From contig WPIO01000044.1 of assembly GCA_009760855.2 (NCBI GenBank), positions 1,931,393-1,995,392 of the forward strand: a stretch of DNA of 64,000 bases, read 5' to 3'. This stretch comes from Cristatella mucedo. Taxonomy: Eukaryota; Bryozoa; Phylactolaemata; Cristatellidae. The position numbers and the translations under genes are program-made. The notes beneath the pieces were generated by a model. That model ran no database searches, was not told where the DNA came from, and saw nothing but the letters and a program-made list of their open reading frames with translations. Each line of letters starts with the position of its first letter. Within the stretch, counting starts at the first letter, position 1. Shown in pieces: positions 1 to 13,500 of the stretch.

Positions 1-105
1 CAGCTCGTAGAAGACATTGTCAATGTTGGTTCGGTTCTTCGCACTTGTCTCGACGAATTTAGCTTTGAGATGTTTCGCCAGTTCTGCACCGGCCTCAGAA
101 GTCAC
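1..105 (-). CDS. RRAS2: R-Ras-like exon 5 (partial): SAK motif
   Basis: This exon encodes residues 139-173, from [17 protein letters not shown] through [22 protein letters not shown] is the fifth guanine-nucleotide motif and NVFYEL is the start of the final alpha-5 helix. The acceptor reads GTGATCAG|GTGAC in phase 0. The reading frame is open through base 1, so the exon continues outside the window, where the rest of helix alpha-5, a basic hypervariable region and a CAAX prenylation box would be expected. The body of this exon ([20 protein letters not shown]) is the least RRAS2-like part of the protein. Confidence 0.88.
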   Translation of the reverse strand, partial: MTSEAGAELAKHLKAKFVETSAKNRTNIDNVFYEL

Positions 106-3100
106 CTGATCACGCCAAGAGCAGCCTATTGTCCGCTATGCTACTCATATGGATTCCTTAACCAACATTGTACACGAAATTGTTGCTAGTAGCTTCAGAA
201 CGCATTTATTATTCTTTGTGGCTATTAGAGGCTTTGAACTCAAAATGTGCACTTTTTTGAGCCCCATAGAATTGGATAAGGCAGCCATGCTTTTCCAATC
301 GCTAACGTATAATGGCGTGGAAAGTGAAAGCGTTTTTAAAATATGCAACATAGTTCACGTAAGAATTTAACTGCAATCTCATTCGCATCCTTAAGCATCT
401 CGTCTGCTTCCAAGGAGTGATGCTAATATTAAACTGGCTCTCAAACACGGAAACTGTTCAGCCCTCAACTGGGAGATGGCTACTACACTGTTGAAGAAGC
501 ACTAATTTTTTCACTTGCAAGACCTCGCATCCTTAATAGATTATATGTGAGGTCAATATGTTATGAAAATTACTCAAATTTCTTGCTAGCTATTGTTATT
601 TTTGTGTTTGTGCAAGTTTGTCTAGGAAGAAAACTTTGCTTGTAATAGGTCATGGTAATTAAAGCTTGGTGAACAGATTTGGTTCTTTCGGGATGCTCTA
701 TAAAGTATTATTACTATCACGAAATCACCTAAATTAGACATTTAAAAATATAAAACCCACCTATTCCATACATTAATTACCTGGTCTGTGTAAAGAAATC
801 CACGTTTTTCTTCTAATTATGGCTGCTGACACTGGCAATGTATCACTAAGCAATTGACATGCATACTTTAACGTATAAGTACAGTGCCTACAAAGAAAGT
901 GAGTTTAGTTGAAACCCCACGCCAGTGTCTTATTCTTACAATAATAATTATTATTTATGAAATTGAAGTTAAACGCCTGATTTGCGGGCGCTACTGACCA
1001 ATAGGAAGAGAACCCTCCCAGGAATTAAAAAGTGAATGGCAAAACGTACTTCATACTTGAAAATAAATTTTATTTGAACAATATCAAATGTCATAGGAAC
1101 TGCACATATGATGAATGTATCTCCGTCTGTAACTCCATAAAGCCACAAAGACTATTTGGGTGTTAGGCAGGAGAGTTTTGTATAGCCACTCACAACCTAA
1201 GGGGCTTTTGGTACGCATTCGGTAGCCAACAGACCTCATCTCACGCAATAAAGAGAAAGTGGCAAGCATAGCTGAGTCAGGAGAGCAATTGAGGTAGTGA
1301 GTAGCATGGAAGTAGCAGCTCAGCACTGCTGAAAAGGATGAGCCATAGTCGGCAGCAGGAGAGTAGTTGTCGTTGCGTAAGAACTGTGGAAGCGAGTTCC
1401 AGAGTCTAGGACCTGCAGAACTAACGCTTCCGTCGCCAACGGTCTTTAAGCGGAGGAATGGAACAGCTAATTTATTGTCCACACAGGACCTGAGGACGCG
1501 AACAGGCTGAAACTGGTGCAGCAGTTCAACTAGGTACGAAGGAGCCAAGCCGTGGCGGGCCATGCGGATCAGCGTAAGTAGTTTCCTCTGTATCCATTGC
1601 TCAACCGGCCTCCATGCTAGCTCTTTTACCAGGAAAAACTTGCTCAAACCTCTGGGACTTGAAAACTAGCCATGCAGCAATATTCATAGTCAGCTGCAGT
1701 GGCTTGGTTGCTTTCTTTGGTAGCCCCAGCCAAAAGGGAATTACAATAATCAAGCCGAGACAGAACTAAGGAGCTAGCACTATCAAATTATCAGTGGTAA
1801 CATGCAATATGTCAATGAGAACAAATAAAATTAACTAATGCAATTTATTTGTATAGCGCCCTAAGGAAACTTAATCTTTATGCAGGCATTTCATTTATTC
1901 CAAAGGGCTTGAGCTCACGATATCCGCCGTCAAAAGTGAGTACCTTAATCCCTGGGACAAACCATGTGACACTAACATGTAAAAGATGGCATTGGTGAGC
2001 CGTGATGGCACACTGGGTAAGGCGGTTGCTTTCACGACCTTGGCCCCCCCCCCGAGGTCGTGGGTTCGATTCCTGTGGTTGGTGATTCTTTATCGCCACT
2101 GCAAGCGGTGGTAATAGCCGTAAAGGCTCTTCTGTCGCTATACAAAAAGAGGCTGTTTAATCAGCTAGGATTTATTATTATTTAGTATGCTCAGTTTCAA
2201 CTTGTGAAATGTGGTTAATGGTAGAATGATTAGTGCCATCACAAATAAATATACAGGGGAAAATCACGAGGGTCCCCTAATGATACTCCAAATAGGTGCA
2301 TTTTAAGCTTCTTTTTAAATGTTGTCAAGTTAGGGATGTCGTAACGCCATTCGGAAAAGAGTTCCATACTTTGGGACCATGTGAACTAAAGGCATGGTCT
2401 CAAAAGGACCTGCAAGGTAAAAAGTAAAAAGGTACAAGGTAAAGCTAAACAGTCTGATTCCGAAAAGCGGGTAGTACGATGCCTAGCCTGGTGGGAGAGT
2501 AGTTTTTAGAGGTAGGCTGGAGCCATAGAATGAAGGGGCCTAAAAGTGAGTGACACAATAGTGACTTCGATGCTCTGAAGATGGGAAGCCAGTCCAGATC
2601 AGTAAAAAGTAGTGAAATTTTTCAACTGTGACGCTCACGACAGACAAGCCTAGCTGCAGAGTTGTGCATTACCTTTAAGTCCCTGATTGTACAGGCCGGT
2701 AGACCAGCAAGCAGTGAGCTAGAAAAATCGAAACCTGATGTCGCAAACAAATGCATGGACTAATTAGATGTAGTATCCCTGTCTAAAAAAGCCCAATTTT
2801 TGACAATGTTATGAAGCTGGAAGTAGGCAGACTTGACTAACGTGGTCATCTAGTAAAAGGTTAGTTTGGAACAGGACAACTAGATTTCGTGCAGATGCAA
2901 CAGATGTAGTGGGACAAACGATTTTGAGCATTAAGATTATCAATGCCTGAGTCATGCTTGTTTTTCCCATAACAAGTAAGTTGTTTTTATCGTCATTCGA
3001 TTTGAGCAAGGTCGTTGCCATCTATGTGAGAATAATAATAATAATAATAATGATATATAAAGCGCCCTCAGAGAACTTAATCTCTTTCTAGGTGCTGTCA

Positions 3101-6100
3101 GCAATGCATGTATAATAGTAAGAGAGTTAAGAGAGTGGGACCTGCATGACAAATGGGAGGGATCAAAGCAAAGGTACAACTGAGTTGTATCTCCGTATAA
3201 GTGAAAGCCCAGATTGTGCCTGGCGATCGCATCGGCAAGAGGAAGAGTGTAAACTTCAAAAAGAAGCGGACTAAGAGTCCCGAGATACTCCATACTTCTG
3301 TGGCTCCTCGGATGACCTTTGTCTGTTTACATCAATACTCTGGAGTCTTTCCACTGAGATAGGAGCTGAACCACAGCCATTTCCATTGCCAGTGACGCAC
3401 GGGCGAGATGAAAGGCTCTCAAGAAGGGCTTGGTGATCAACAGTGTCAAATACTGCCGAGAGATCAAGAAAAACAAGGAGAGAGACTTTACGTAAGTCTG
3501 CATTACTCTGAACGTCGGTATAAATCGGAAGCAATGCCGACTCTATGAAGTGATTAGCTCTAAAACCAGACTGAAACTTACTTGCTGGGTTAAAAGTTTT
3601 AAGATTTCAGCTGGTCAGCCACGTTTCTTTCTAGTGTCTTTCTTTGGAACGGTAGAAGCGAGGCTAGGCTGAGTCTTGGCAGAGTGCTGTTTTCTTAATT
3701 AGCCACCTAACCGCGTGGCTACCAAGGACGGCCTTTTTTCTTGTCTACCTTGTTGACATAGACGCTAGTGAACGATCTGCTTGATAACCGAAAGGATCAC
3801 AAGGAAGGAGCTAAAATGAGAGTGGTTGAAGAAAACTTGATGGCATGCATAAGCATTTTTGGAATGTACATCTACGTGATTCCACCATCTTTTTTATGTA
3901 AGCTATACTTAGTCTTTGCAAGGATTTATTGTTAGGATCTACAGCAGTATTCGTGCGCCTGAAGATTGACAGCCAGTCCTGATCATCTGTATGCTTTCTC
4001 AAGCTTGCACTTAGTAGACCTAGCTCATTTAATGTCTGCATAAGACCTAGCTAATTCAATGTTTGCGGTTAACTATAGGTCGTCCGAATGAGGGTGTGCA
4101 TATGCTTAGTCACAGGTGCACACCCGTTAAGCATGTCAGCAAGTGGTGTTGCAGCACTCTACCAATGATGACAGGTTGGATAAAGGGTTGAGCAGATATT
4201 ATCAATCAGGGCGAAGAAAATAGTATCAATCGGACAGCATCGATGGCAATGGTCTTGAGGTTTTACGATTCGGAAATGGTTTTGGATGAAGAGGAGGGGA
4301 CGCACTGTAGATTGAATGGCATTGGCATGTGGTCAGATGACAGAATTTGGTAATAATATAGGATGATTTTATACACTTGTGGGAAAATATTTAATCGAGT
4401 TTATGACCATTTTTGTGAGTTGTATCATGCTCATGAGCCACAAGAAAAAATGAGTCAGTCAGTGCACAAACTTGGGCACTTAAGGCGTCAGTTAAGTTAT
4501 GAAATTGTATTTTAAAACTGCACATAGCAAGGAAAGATCTATTTCCTGCATGCAGAATCAAAATAAGATCAGAGAAATTGGAGATAATGAAAAACTTGGT
4601 AGCTGGGGTCAATAGATTACCAATTGGCAGCTCGTTGCAGGAGGTACGAAAAACAATAGATTAGAAAGACTGCTTCGAGGGGACTGCAAATGGTCTGAAA
4701 TTGATGGAGAATCATGTGCTAATGCTGTCTCCACCACCAGTTTCTGATTTATCTAGGGGTATGGAAGAACAAAACACCTGTCGTGGTAGCATCGCTTAAG
4801 GTCTGGCCACGGACCGGTCACAGTTGAGGTCGAGATAGTCTGCAATACTCATAGCATGTATTAATCGGGGTTTATTACACGTTGAGCAAGAATTTTAGAG
4901 TCAAGCGTTAAGATAGGCTGTCGGGGTTATATCAGGCCTAAGAACTACTAAATTAAAGTGATTCAAAGCACTACTTGATGGAGATCTTTTTCTTAGGAAA
5001 CTCTCAATTCACGGATCCTAACTACAGCAACCGCATCAAGGACTGTTGGAATAAAAGTCGGTAAATTGGTCGAATGTGCGAAGATAGCACAGACAAAAAC
5101 GAGGAAACTAAGCAACGGAGAAAGTCACAACCGCCAAAATATGGCTACAGCGTGATTTCGTCCACATTTGGGTCAGCTGACAGACCTGCAGACTGATCTT
5201 CCAAGCGAAGCTGAAATTTTCTGTGATTTCACAGACTAAGGCTAGCTACCATTACAGTGGCCTTGAATTAATAAAAACAATAATGCACTTGATAAAGCGC
5301 CCTCAGAGAACTCAATCTCTTTCAAGGCACTTTACATTTGCTGCAAAGAGAAACGCGATTGAATGGTGAGTGGTATCATGTTTGATAAACAACATAAATA
5401 ACATGGTTAGGGATGACATGCACAGGGTCAGCATGCAAGTATGGTTAGTGGCAGCATGCACAGTGTCAGCACGCATGAGCACATGCAGGACGAATCACAG
5501 GGACCCACTAAATGCTGTCCTAAATAGGTGTGTTTTTAAGTTCTTTTTAAATGTGGTCAAGCCAGGGGATGTTCTGACGCCAGTCGGGAGTGAGTTCCTG
5601 GCTTTGGGAGCATGCGAACTAAATGCACGGTCTTGAAAGGATTTGAGGTTTGTACGAGGTATTGGTAAACTGTTGGATTCCGAAAAGCGGGTGGTGTGAT
5701 GCTCGCCTGGGGGAGTAGATCTGAGAGAAAGGCTGGAGCTTGAAATCAAACTTACCAAACAAGTTTCTGATCAGCACAAGTGCTTTATAAACCTAACTAG
5801 GACTTTCCTAAAATAATTTTAACTCTCGTGAGTGCAAGCAGCTATACACGCCAGGAGAACTTACAAACAACGTGGCTATTGATCATAAATCGCAGGAAGC
5901 CAATGGTGAGCTACGGGGCCGAGGTAGAAGAAACTGGTGCTTAAGAGTGGCCTACGGACCCAACATAACTGATAACATTTCGGAATAAATGTGTGTACTG
6001 AATATATTTTTTTCAAAATTAAATCCAACTTTGAACGCATGTATGAAAAGAGTTCCATACTTTGGGACCATATGAACTAAAGGCATGGTCTTAAAAGGAC

Positions 6101-9100
6101 CTGCAAGGTAAAAAGTAAAAAGGTACAAGGTAAAGCTAAACAAAAGTAACTGAGTGGTTTGTTCTGCCTATTGAAGACAGTATACACTATTACGCCAATG
6201 CAATATTCATAAGCAGAGACGGTCAACTTCATTGAACGAATTCCGTTATGAAATTATAGCACCTTATCCAAACATTGCTGTAACGACTACATCTCACGTC
6301 GTAAAGTACGCTAGTATAGAGATCATGTCCGTTCAATGCACGTTTGACTATCCTGTTGTCTTTTTATTTCTTGTTTCTTTTATTCCAAAAATACTTAACC
6401 TTTATATATTTTTACTTTAACAAGCCAGTTAATGTGCATTTTTAATAATTCACGAGATAGAAATTCCCATATTAATACACTTATAGCTTATCTTTCTAGA
6501 CTGTCAAAGTTTGCCTTTTAAACAGTTCACGTTTTTCTCTAGAGGGTATATTATAATTCACTAGTTTTTCTTCTGTGGCTATAAATGCATTTTCTGAATA
6601 TAAATCTCTCTCATATAAGTGTATGCATCTAAATCCAATACACTGTACAGCATGGATAGTTTCTAGGCGAAAAGTTTTTCTGTACAGTTCTGCGGATGAC
6701 ACAGTGTTTTCAGCCATTAAGCAGAGTCCGCAGAGATATTCGTTCTGCTTCGTGATGCACATCGAGTGACACGTTCTATACAAACGCAAAGCACCACTCG
6801 CACTGCGACTGTTATTTTGGGGGGTGATTCAAAAAACCTTGAAAGAAGAAAGAGCCGTATTTGTATATGCTCTACCTCTCTGTGAGTTATTAGGTCCATT
6901 AAACTTGGTTAGTTAAAGATACGTTTATCCTATGTGAAAGTGCACGTGGCACATAGGACTACAGACCATTGGCATTTTAGAAATACATTCGAACTGTTAC
7001 AAGTGAGAGCAGCCTTGCATTTTGAAACACTTGACCTCAATGATTTGAACTGGTACTCACCACCCTTTGCTTCTCAAGGTCGATTTTGTTTCCAGCAATA
7101 ACTACCGGAAATTCACTAGCCTCTTTAACGCGAAGTATCTGCTTATGAAAACTGAGCACGTCTTCAAAGCTACAATTGACAAGATAAAATATTTGACAAG
7201 CTTTAGCATTTTAACAGTCGACATGGTCAGTAGTGCGCAACCGTACTTTCAAGCTGCAAAGATTTCTCTAGGATTATTATCTATTATCTATTAGCATGAA
7301 AGAGTAAGGAGCAGAATTACATAACCTACTACGTAGCTATCGTAATGCAGCATAAGAGCGTCTCATCTAAGCGGCTCAGGTGTCCGCTGTATGCCTAATT
7401 TAAATTCAAGTCCTTTTTGTAGCTGACGAAGGTTCATTCTACTATGGCTACCATGCGTCCAACTGGCTCGCAGATATCAGGTGGAAGTTTAAAGATCACT
7501 AGCGACTTGCATGGTATACGTGTTGGATAAAGTTCTTTCGCATGTTTGGGTTTTTAAGTGTTTTTATGTCTATCTGTACAGCAAGTGTGAGCGGGAAGCC
7601 TTCGGTCTGCCACTAACAAACCTTCCACTGGTCCCCCGAGCAATAAAAAAAAGTACTTCGAGCGTCCTTTAAAACTCCTCGTGTCAAAACGCACGAGAGC
7701 CTTGTCATCATACTTTTTTGTAACGAAACCTGACAAAATTACTATTGCTTCTCCTCGTCCTCTAACGAAGCCTGGTGTAAGCTCTATTGCCCCTTCTAGT
7801 TCTGGCTATCTTTTCCATCTTCAGGAGAGCCAAATAATTTTAAGATTGCCCACGATAAAGCCACTGAGACATGTTATTCTGATACGTTTATTTTAAAAGA
7901 ATTCCAAGAAAAGGATAATAAAGTGTAGCTTGCTGATGACTCGTAGGGATCGAGCAAAATGCATAAAACAGGACATCTGAACTGACCGACATAACGCAGT
8001 AGTCAAATAATTGAAAGGAGCTGTGACTCGCACACCGGGTACGACTGCACATTGTCGGGTTGCCGGCCCAAAGGTCGAGAGGCGGTCAGTCACTCTGCCG
8101 ACTCTCTTAGCTCTGCACTAGAAATGAGCTCGCCGAAGCAGGCCGTTCGTGGGCTATCTCCTGAGCACGCATTAATGGCGCCTGCAGCTTTCGCATTTCT
8201 AAAAGCTGATGCATTCATGGCACATTGCAGAGACAAATATTTCGTCTGCATCTCTTCATCCATTAGGGCCCAGAATTCGCGAAGTGAAATATGATACCAA
8301 TTTTTCAGCAAAGATAAGGCTTTTGTGACAAAAACTTGATCAGAAACAAGCTTTGGTTTTGCACTCGTTTTAGAATTTGTAACAGCTACACGGCCACGTT
8401 CACACTAAAAAGCAGCTCAAAGTTATGACGCTACAGCAGACTTACTGCGCATTGGTGACGACGAGAAGATAACAAAAATATATACATCGATTGTGAAATT
8501 CACGGTACTAAGCATGCAAAAGCAAACAAATTATCATGCTCAGGCAAGCATGCTAAAGCAAACAGAAAATACTCATGAGCACCGGTTGGTAACACCCATG
8601 ACCAAGACCGTGCATTGAATCATGCACAAGTCACAAGTACGCACACAAACCACACTACAACAAACAAACAAGTTTACTGGGGCAATAGGATATGGATCAG
8701 AACAGATACGTCGTTATCTGAGACTTAAAAACTCGATCATCTAAAGATTTCTCTTTAGTGCTAGGAATGGTGAGACGGCTAGGTGCTGAGGAGTGGCCGG
8801 TGAGTGCAACCGCACACAGGAGGAGCCATGGTGTCAGATACGTAGTTCGGCTGGTGCAAGCGAGTGAAGACACGTGCTAGCTAAACTGAAGGTCATAAAA
8901 TTGATTGGATGTTTGATTAAGAGCCAGCAAAGCTTTGCAGAACGGGTGTCCTGCAGTGCAGTGTGGCAGCTTCACTGTTGAGGAGAGAATAAACGGTGCT
9001 CTGCGTTTCGCTCCTTTCGCAACCTATAAAGGATACACTTCTGCATAACAGGAATTGAAATAATCTTGAAATTAATGCAGCTTCCAAAATTTTAGAACCT

Positions 9101-10483
9101 AACGATGCAACCAAGCAAGCACAACATTGCGATGCTTATGTATTTTATGTAATTAGCTAGCACTTGAAATGTAGGAAATGTTGCTGAGCTGGTTTGGTCT
9201 AGCGGTTAAGGTGTTCGCCCCGACCAAGGTCTGACTGAGGTCGAGGGGGGGAGGGGGGCTCGAGCCCGAGGCATATGTGAAGCGCCTGAATAGAGATTAA
9301 GTTCTCTTGGGGCGCTATATAAATGAATTATATTTATTTATATGTATATCACCTGGCTGGATACCACGAAATCACTAATATGAGAATCTAGCAACTATTT
9401 GCATTTTTGTTTTGCAGTCAGTGCCAATACATCTCTTTGGGAAGCTGATTAGAAATTGCATACTCACCTGAGCCTATCCACAACCGAATATACCAGAAGA
9501 AAGCCATCTCCAGACCGCATGTACTGCTCACGCATGGCACTGAATTCCTCTTGGCCCGCGGTATCAAGCACTACAATGTGTAAAATTTCCATTATTATTT
9601 TCTTAATAGCTCTGTTGTGCAATCTCAAGTAGCTTTAGTGGGGAAATCCAGACGTCTGGCAAAAAATGGTTGAAAGATTATTCATATCGTAACGCCTCCG
9701 AAAGCTTTAGCATAAAATGCTACTGTGGGTCTGAAAGAATCGAGCTTGAAATTCGGATAGGTTTTTCATTTTATACGACATAAATGAGTGTCCTCGGTGA
9801 GCATGAACAATCTTAATATTGACACTTAATCGGGTGCTTTTTATTGCAGTAGACTGTTTGGCTTTTAATAATTTCATAGAAGATAGCTTAATGGTAATGA
9901 GGAATGGTACCCAGGATCACATGAAGCGATCGTTCGCCAGCTCTCATTATTTTCTACGGAAATAGTCTACAGCGAAAAAACAAGATCCTGCAGAACTTAT
10001 TCCGTAAATAAGCGAGCTTCTCCCAATCATGATGCACTATCAACTTATGCCGCGGAATTACTAATGGGTTTGCCGAAGATTTAAGTTTAACGCTTTCGGT
10101 CTGTGGTTGGCTTCTGAAATAAATGAGGATCCCTGAGTAGACAAAAGGTGGGAGCCACGAGCTTGGACTTAAGCGAATTTGACCCAATGAGACATGACAT
10201 CTCACGCCGCACTTTAGTATAAGATTTTAAAGAATTATATCCACGATAACATATGGGCAGCAATGAAGCAGCACGCTCGATAGGGCTGCTGATCTTGGAA
10301 GTGCTACCAGTGTACAGTCAGTCAATAATCTCGGACTGAGTCCGATATACCAGTAAATTTGTATGACCTCAATTCCTACAAGCTTAAAAATCCCAAAACT
10401 TGAAATTTTTAATCACAATGGAGAAGGATGGGGAGTTGGACTCTTTTTTAACATAGTCACGTGACCTTCAGTCGATTACACAG

Positions 10484-10551
<68 letters not shown>

Positions 10552-13500
10552 CTCCTTTTGGGGCTACGCAGTGCACAAACGAGGGAATGTATACCCTTTC
10601 TAATTGCGATATAAATTACGGAATGATATTAATCAGATATTAAGAACATCACAGCAAACATGAACCGACGTAAGACATCGGTGTCATTTCGAAAGTTGAG
10701 ACCTATCTACGTTCGGTGGCACGCATTGTCTAAGAACTACCTGGATCTTAATCCATTGGTAAGGTGCTTGAACTTTGCGACCTGTGTTTTATTGCTGCAG
10801 TAGGCCATCATTAACTGTCCACTGAAAATAGGTGAGACAGCAGCAAAGAATTTTCTAATGCTAAAAAGAAAAGTCTGCATGCTAAATGTGTTAGATTGTG
10901 GCAGTGCTTGAGAATTTTACAAGTTCCTGAATTTTAAGCATTAAGAACCAACACTTCATCATCTATTCTTAAGTGTATACAATATTTGTCTAAAGTAGTG
11001 GTAATACAGTTGTGCTTTGGCATCGATCTATTGAGTTGTATGCTACGGCTAATGCTGTACATGCAACGTTCATCATTTCTCGGTTACTGCGGCCTGATTC
11101 TCCAAGTGCTGCAATTGAACCTTTGCAAGTGTCATTGAGTAACTATCCCAATGGCATTATCAGACATGCGAATCTACAACTGCTCTTCACCATCGAGAAA
11201 GCCTCACACAACACAGTAGCTCACTTACCTCATTCATTCCACAAAACGTCAAGCCACATATCGCACAACAGGCCTAACGGGTGCAATAGGGTAACAAATT
11301 TTCAAACCTGTGGTTCAGCCTTTTTCGCTCAAATGTATAGCATTGCTGTACATTTGGCTATGTCACGTGCCTCTTTCTAGCTACGGAATATACTCTTATG
11401 CATTAACGACATGTACTCATTATATTAAGGTATGGGCTCTATTGCTTGCTACCCCACACAGCAATCTTTGGCATGCCATCGTGAATTAGTTAAAATAGCA
11501 CCACTTCTATTTGTTCGATATTTCAAGGGCTGATCGGCCTTTTATAGAATCTTTTCCAAACTAAAAAAACCAAGATTAATTCATTTAAAGTACATTCAAC
11601 CCACGGTATTTAGAATAGCGTTACGGGTTTGATGGGAACAACAGGTTAAACCACTAGAAATTTCTTTTTTATGCTTTTTAAAGCAACTCTACCTGATCAG
11701 AAAAAGGTAAGCACAAATTGTTCAAAAGCAAACAAAGCTGTTTAACCCACAAAATGCGAAGCTAGAAAATATATTAATTGAATATCTAAATGATGCTTTT
11801 TCTAAATCAATACAGGATTATAGAATTTACCTTACCATCCAGACGAACGGGTGCACCGTCTATAACGCATTGCTTTGTGTATGAATCTTCAATGGTTGGA
11901 TCGTATTCCGTTACGAAGTGAGACTGTAATCATGAATTCAGCAGCATTATTAGAGGTAGCGCTTGAATATAAATGATGTTTCAAATCAATCCCGACAAGC
12001 ATTTAAACGCAAAACCCATATCAAATGGGCCTAAAGCTTACAATTTTTACAAATATGAGCAACTTAGTAGCGACACCTGAACATCTGTAGCGCTTTGCGA
12101 GATTTTCCTTCTCGCCTGCTGCATGTCAAGGGCGGTCGCACCCTGCCAGTGTAAAGCAATTGGTCCAGAAAAAGTAAAACTAACAATACTTTTTAAAAGT
12201 GCCCTCAGAGAACTTTATCTCTTTCTACGCACTTTGCACTGGTTACAAACGAGGCATGATCGAATGGTTAGTGGTAGGTAGCATGCTCAATTACAACAAG
12301 CATGACATGGCTGGAAGTGACATGCACAGGGTCAGCATGCAATTATGGTTAGCAGCAGTTAGTACAGTGTCAGGAATTGTAAGAAATAAAGAACGAATCA
12401 CATGAACCTATTCATGCTGTAAGAATTAAGGAACCTAAAAGTGAGTGACCGAACCTTGAAGTCGATGTGCTGCTTGACTTGGAGCCATTGCAGGTCAGCA
12501 AGCAGTGGTGAGATGTTACAACTTAGACTTTCATGACAGACAAGCCTAGCTGCAAAGTTTTGCACCAACTTTAAGCGCCAGATTGCACAGGCTGGTAGAA
12601 CAGTAAGCTATGAGTTGCAGAAGTCGAGGCGGGATGTCACAAATGCTTTGACCAATTTAGACATGGTATCCTTTTCTAAGCAAGCCCAAATTTTAGCAGT
12701 GATATGTAGCGGAAAGTAGGCAGACTTGAATGTGGAGCTGATGTGGTCGTCTAATGAAACATCACCGCGGAACAAGGCACCACAATTTCATACATATTCA
12801 GCAGGAGATATGCTTGCAGTACCCACCGTTTTTGAGCATTAATTTTTCAAATTTATGAATTGCATTTAGTTATTTAATAACTATTAATTTGGTTTCAGCA
12901 TCGTTCAATTTAAGAAAGTTTGCTACCATTCATGCCACGCTAGTTTGGCGTAGTGGTTAAGGTGTTAGCCAGCCCCGACCAAGGTCTGGCTGAGGTCGAG
13001 GTCTCGAGCCCCGTGGCACATGTGATGCACCTTTATAGCGATTGAGTTCTCTTAGGGCGCTATACAAATGAAATGAATTATATACATATGTGTGTGTGTG
13101 TGTGCATATTTCATCAATATGTGCAGCAAGGGACTTGATGTAGCGCTGGGTAGAATCAACGAAAAGTACTGCAGAGTGCTTCGTGAAAGCGAGAGCGAGA
13201 GCCTGGCAATCACATCGGCAAGAAAAAGAGTATAAACTGTCAAGAGAAGCAGACCAACCACAGAGCAGAGCACCAAACTACCCGTACTTCAGTGATTCTT
13301 CAGATGACCTTTTTTCCTTTCACATCAATACTGCTGTCAATCAGCGGTAGGCTCGCCCCGTGACACCCAGTACCGTAGACAAGGTTTATACGCCGGCCGC
13401 CCTACGACGCACACACACTTATGCTTTCTGGGGCTACTGCTTTGCGCTATGTTCCTCATTAAAAACTGACTACTTTCAAATGTGTAGTTCTTAGCGGTAT

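Noticed and set aside
9185-9260. True tRNA gene from the box A and box B match
   Set aside because: The same unit recurs with a SINE body and tail and no complete cloverleaf; it is the SINE-A head. The same applies to the SINE-B heads.
11012-11380. 122-residue plus-strand open frame in R-Ras intron 2
   Set aside because: No motif, no splice or promoter support, and composition like the surrounding intron.
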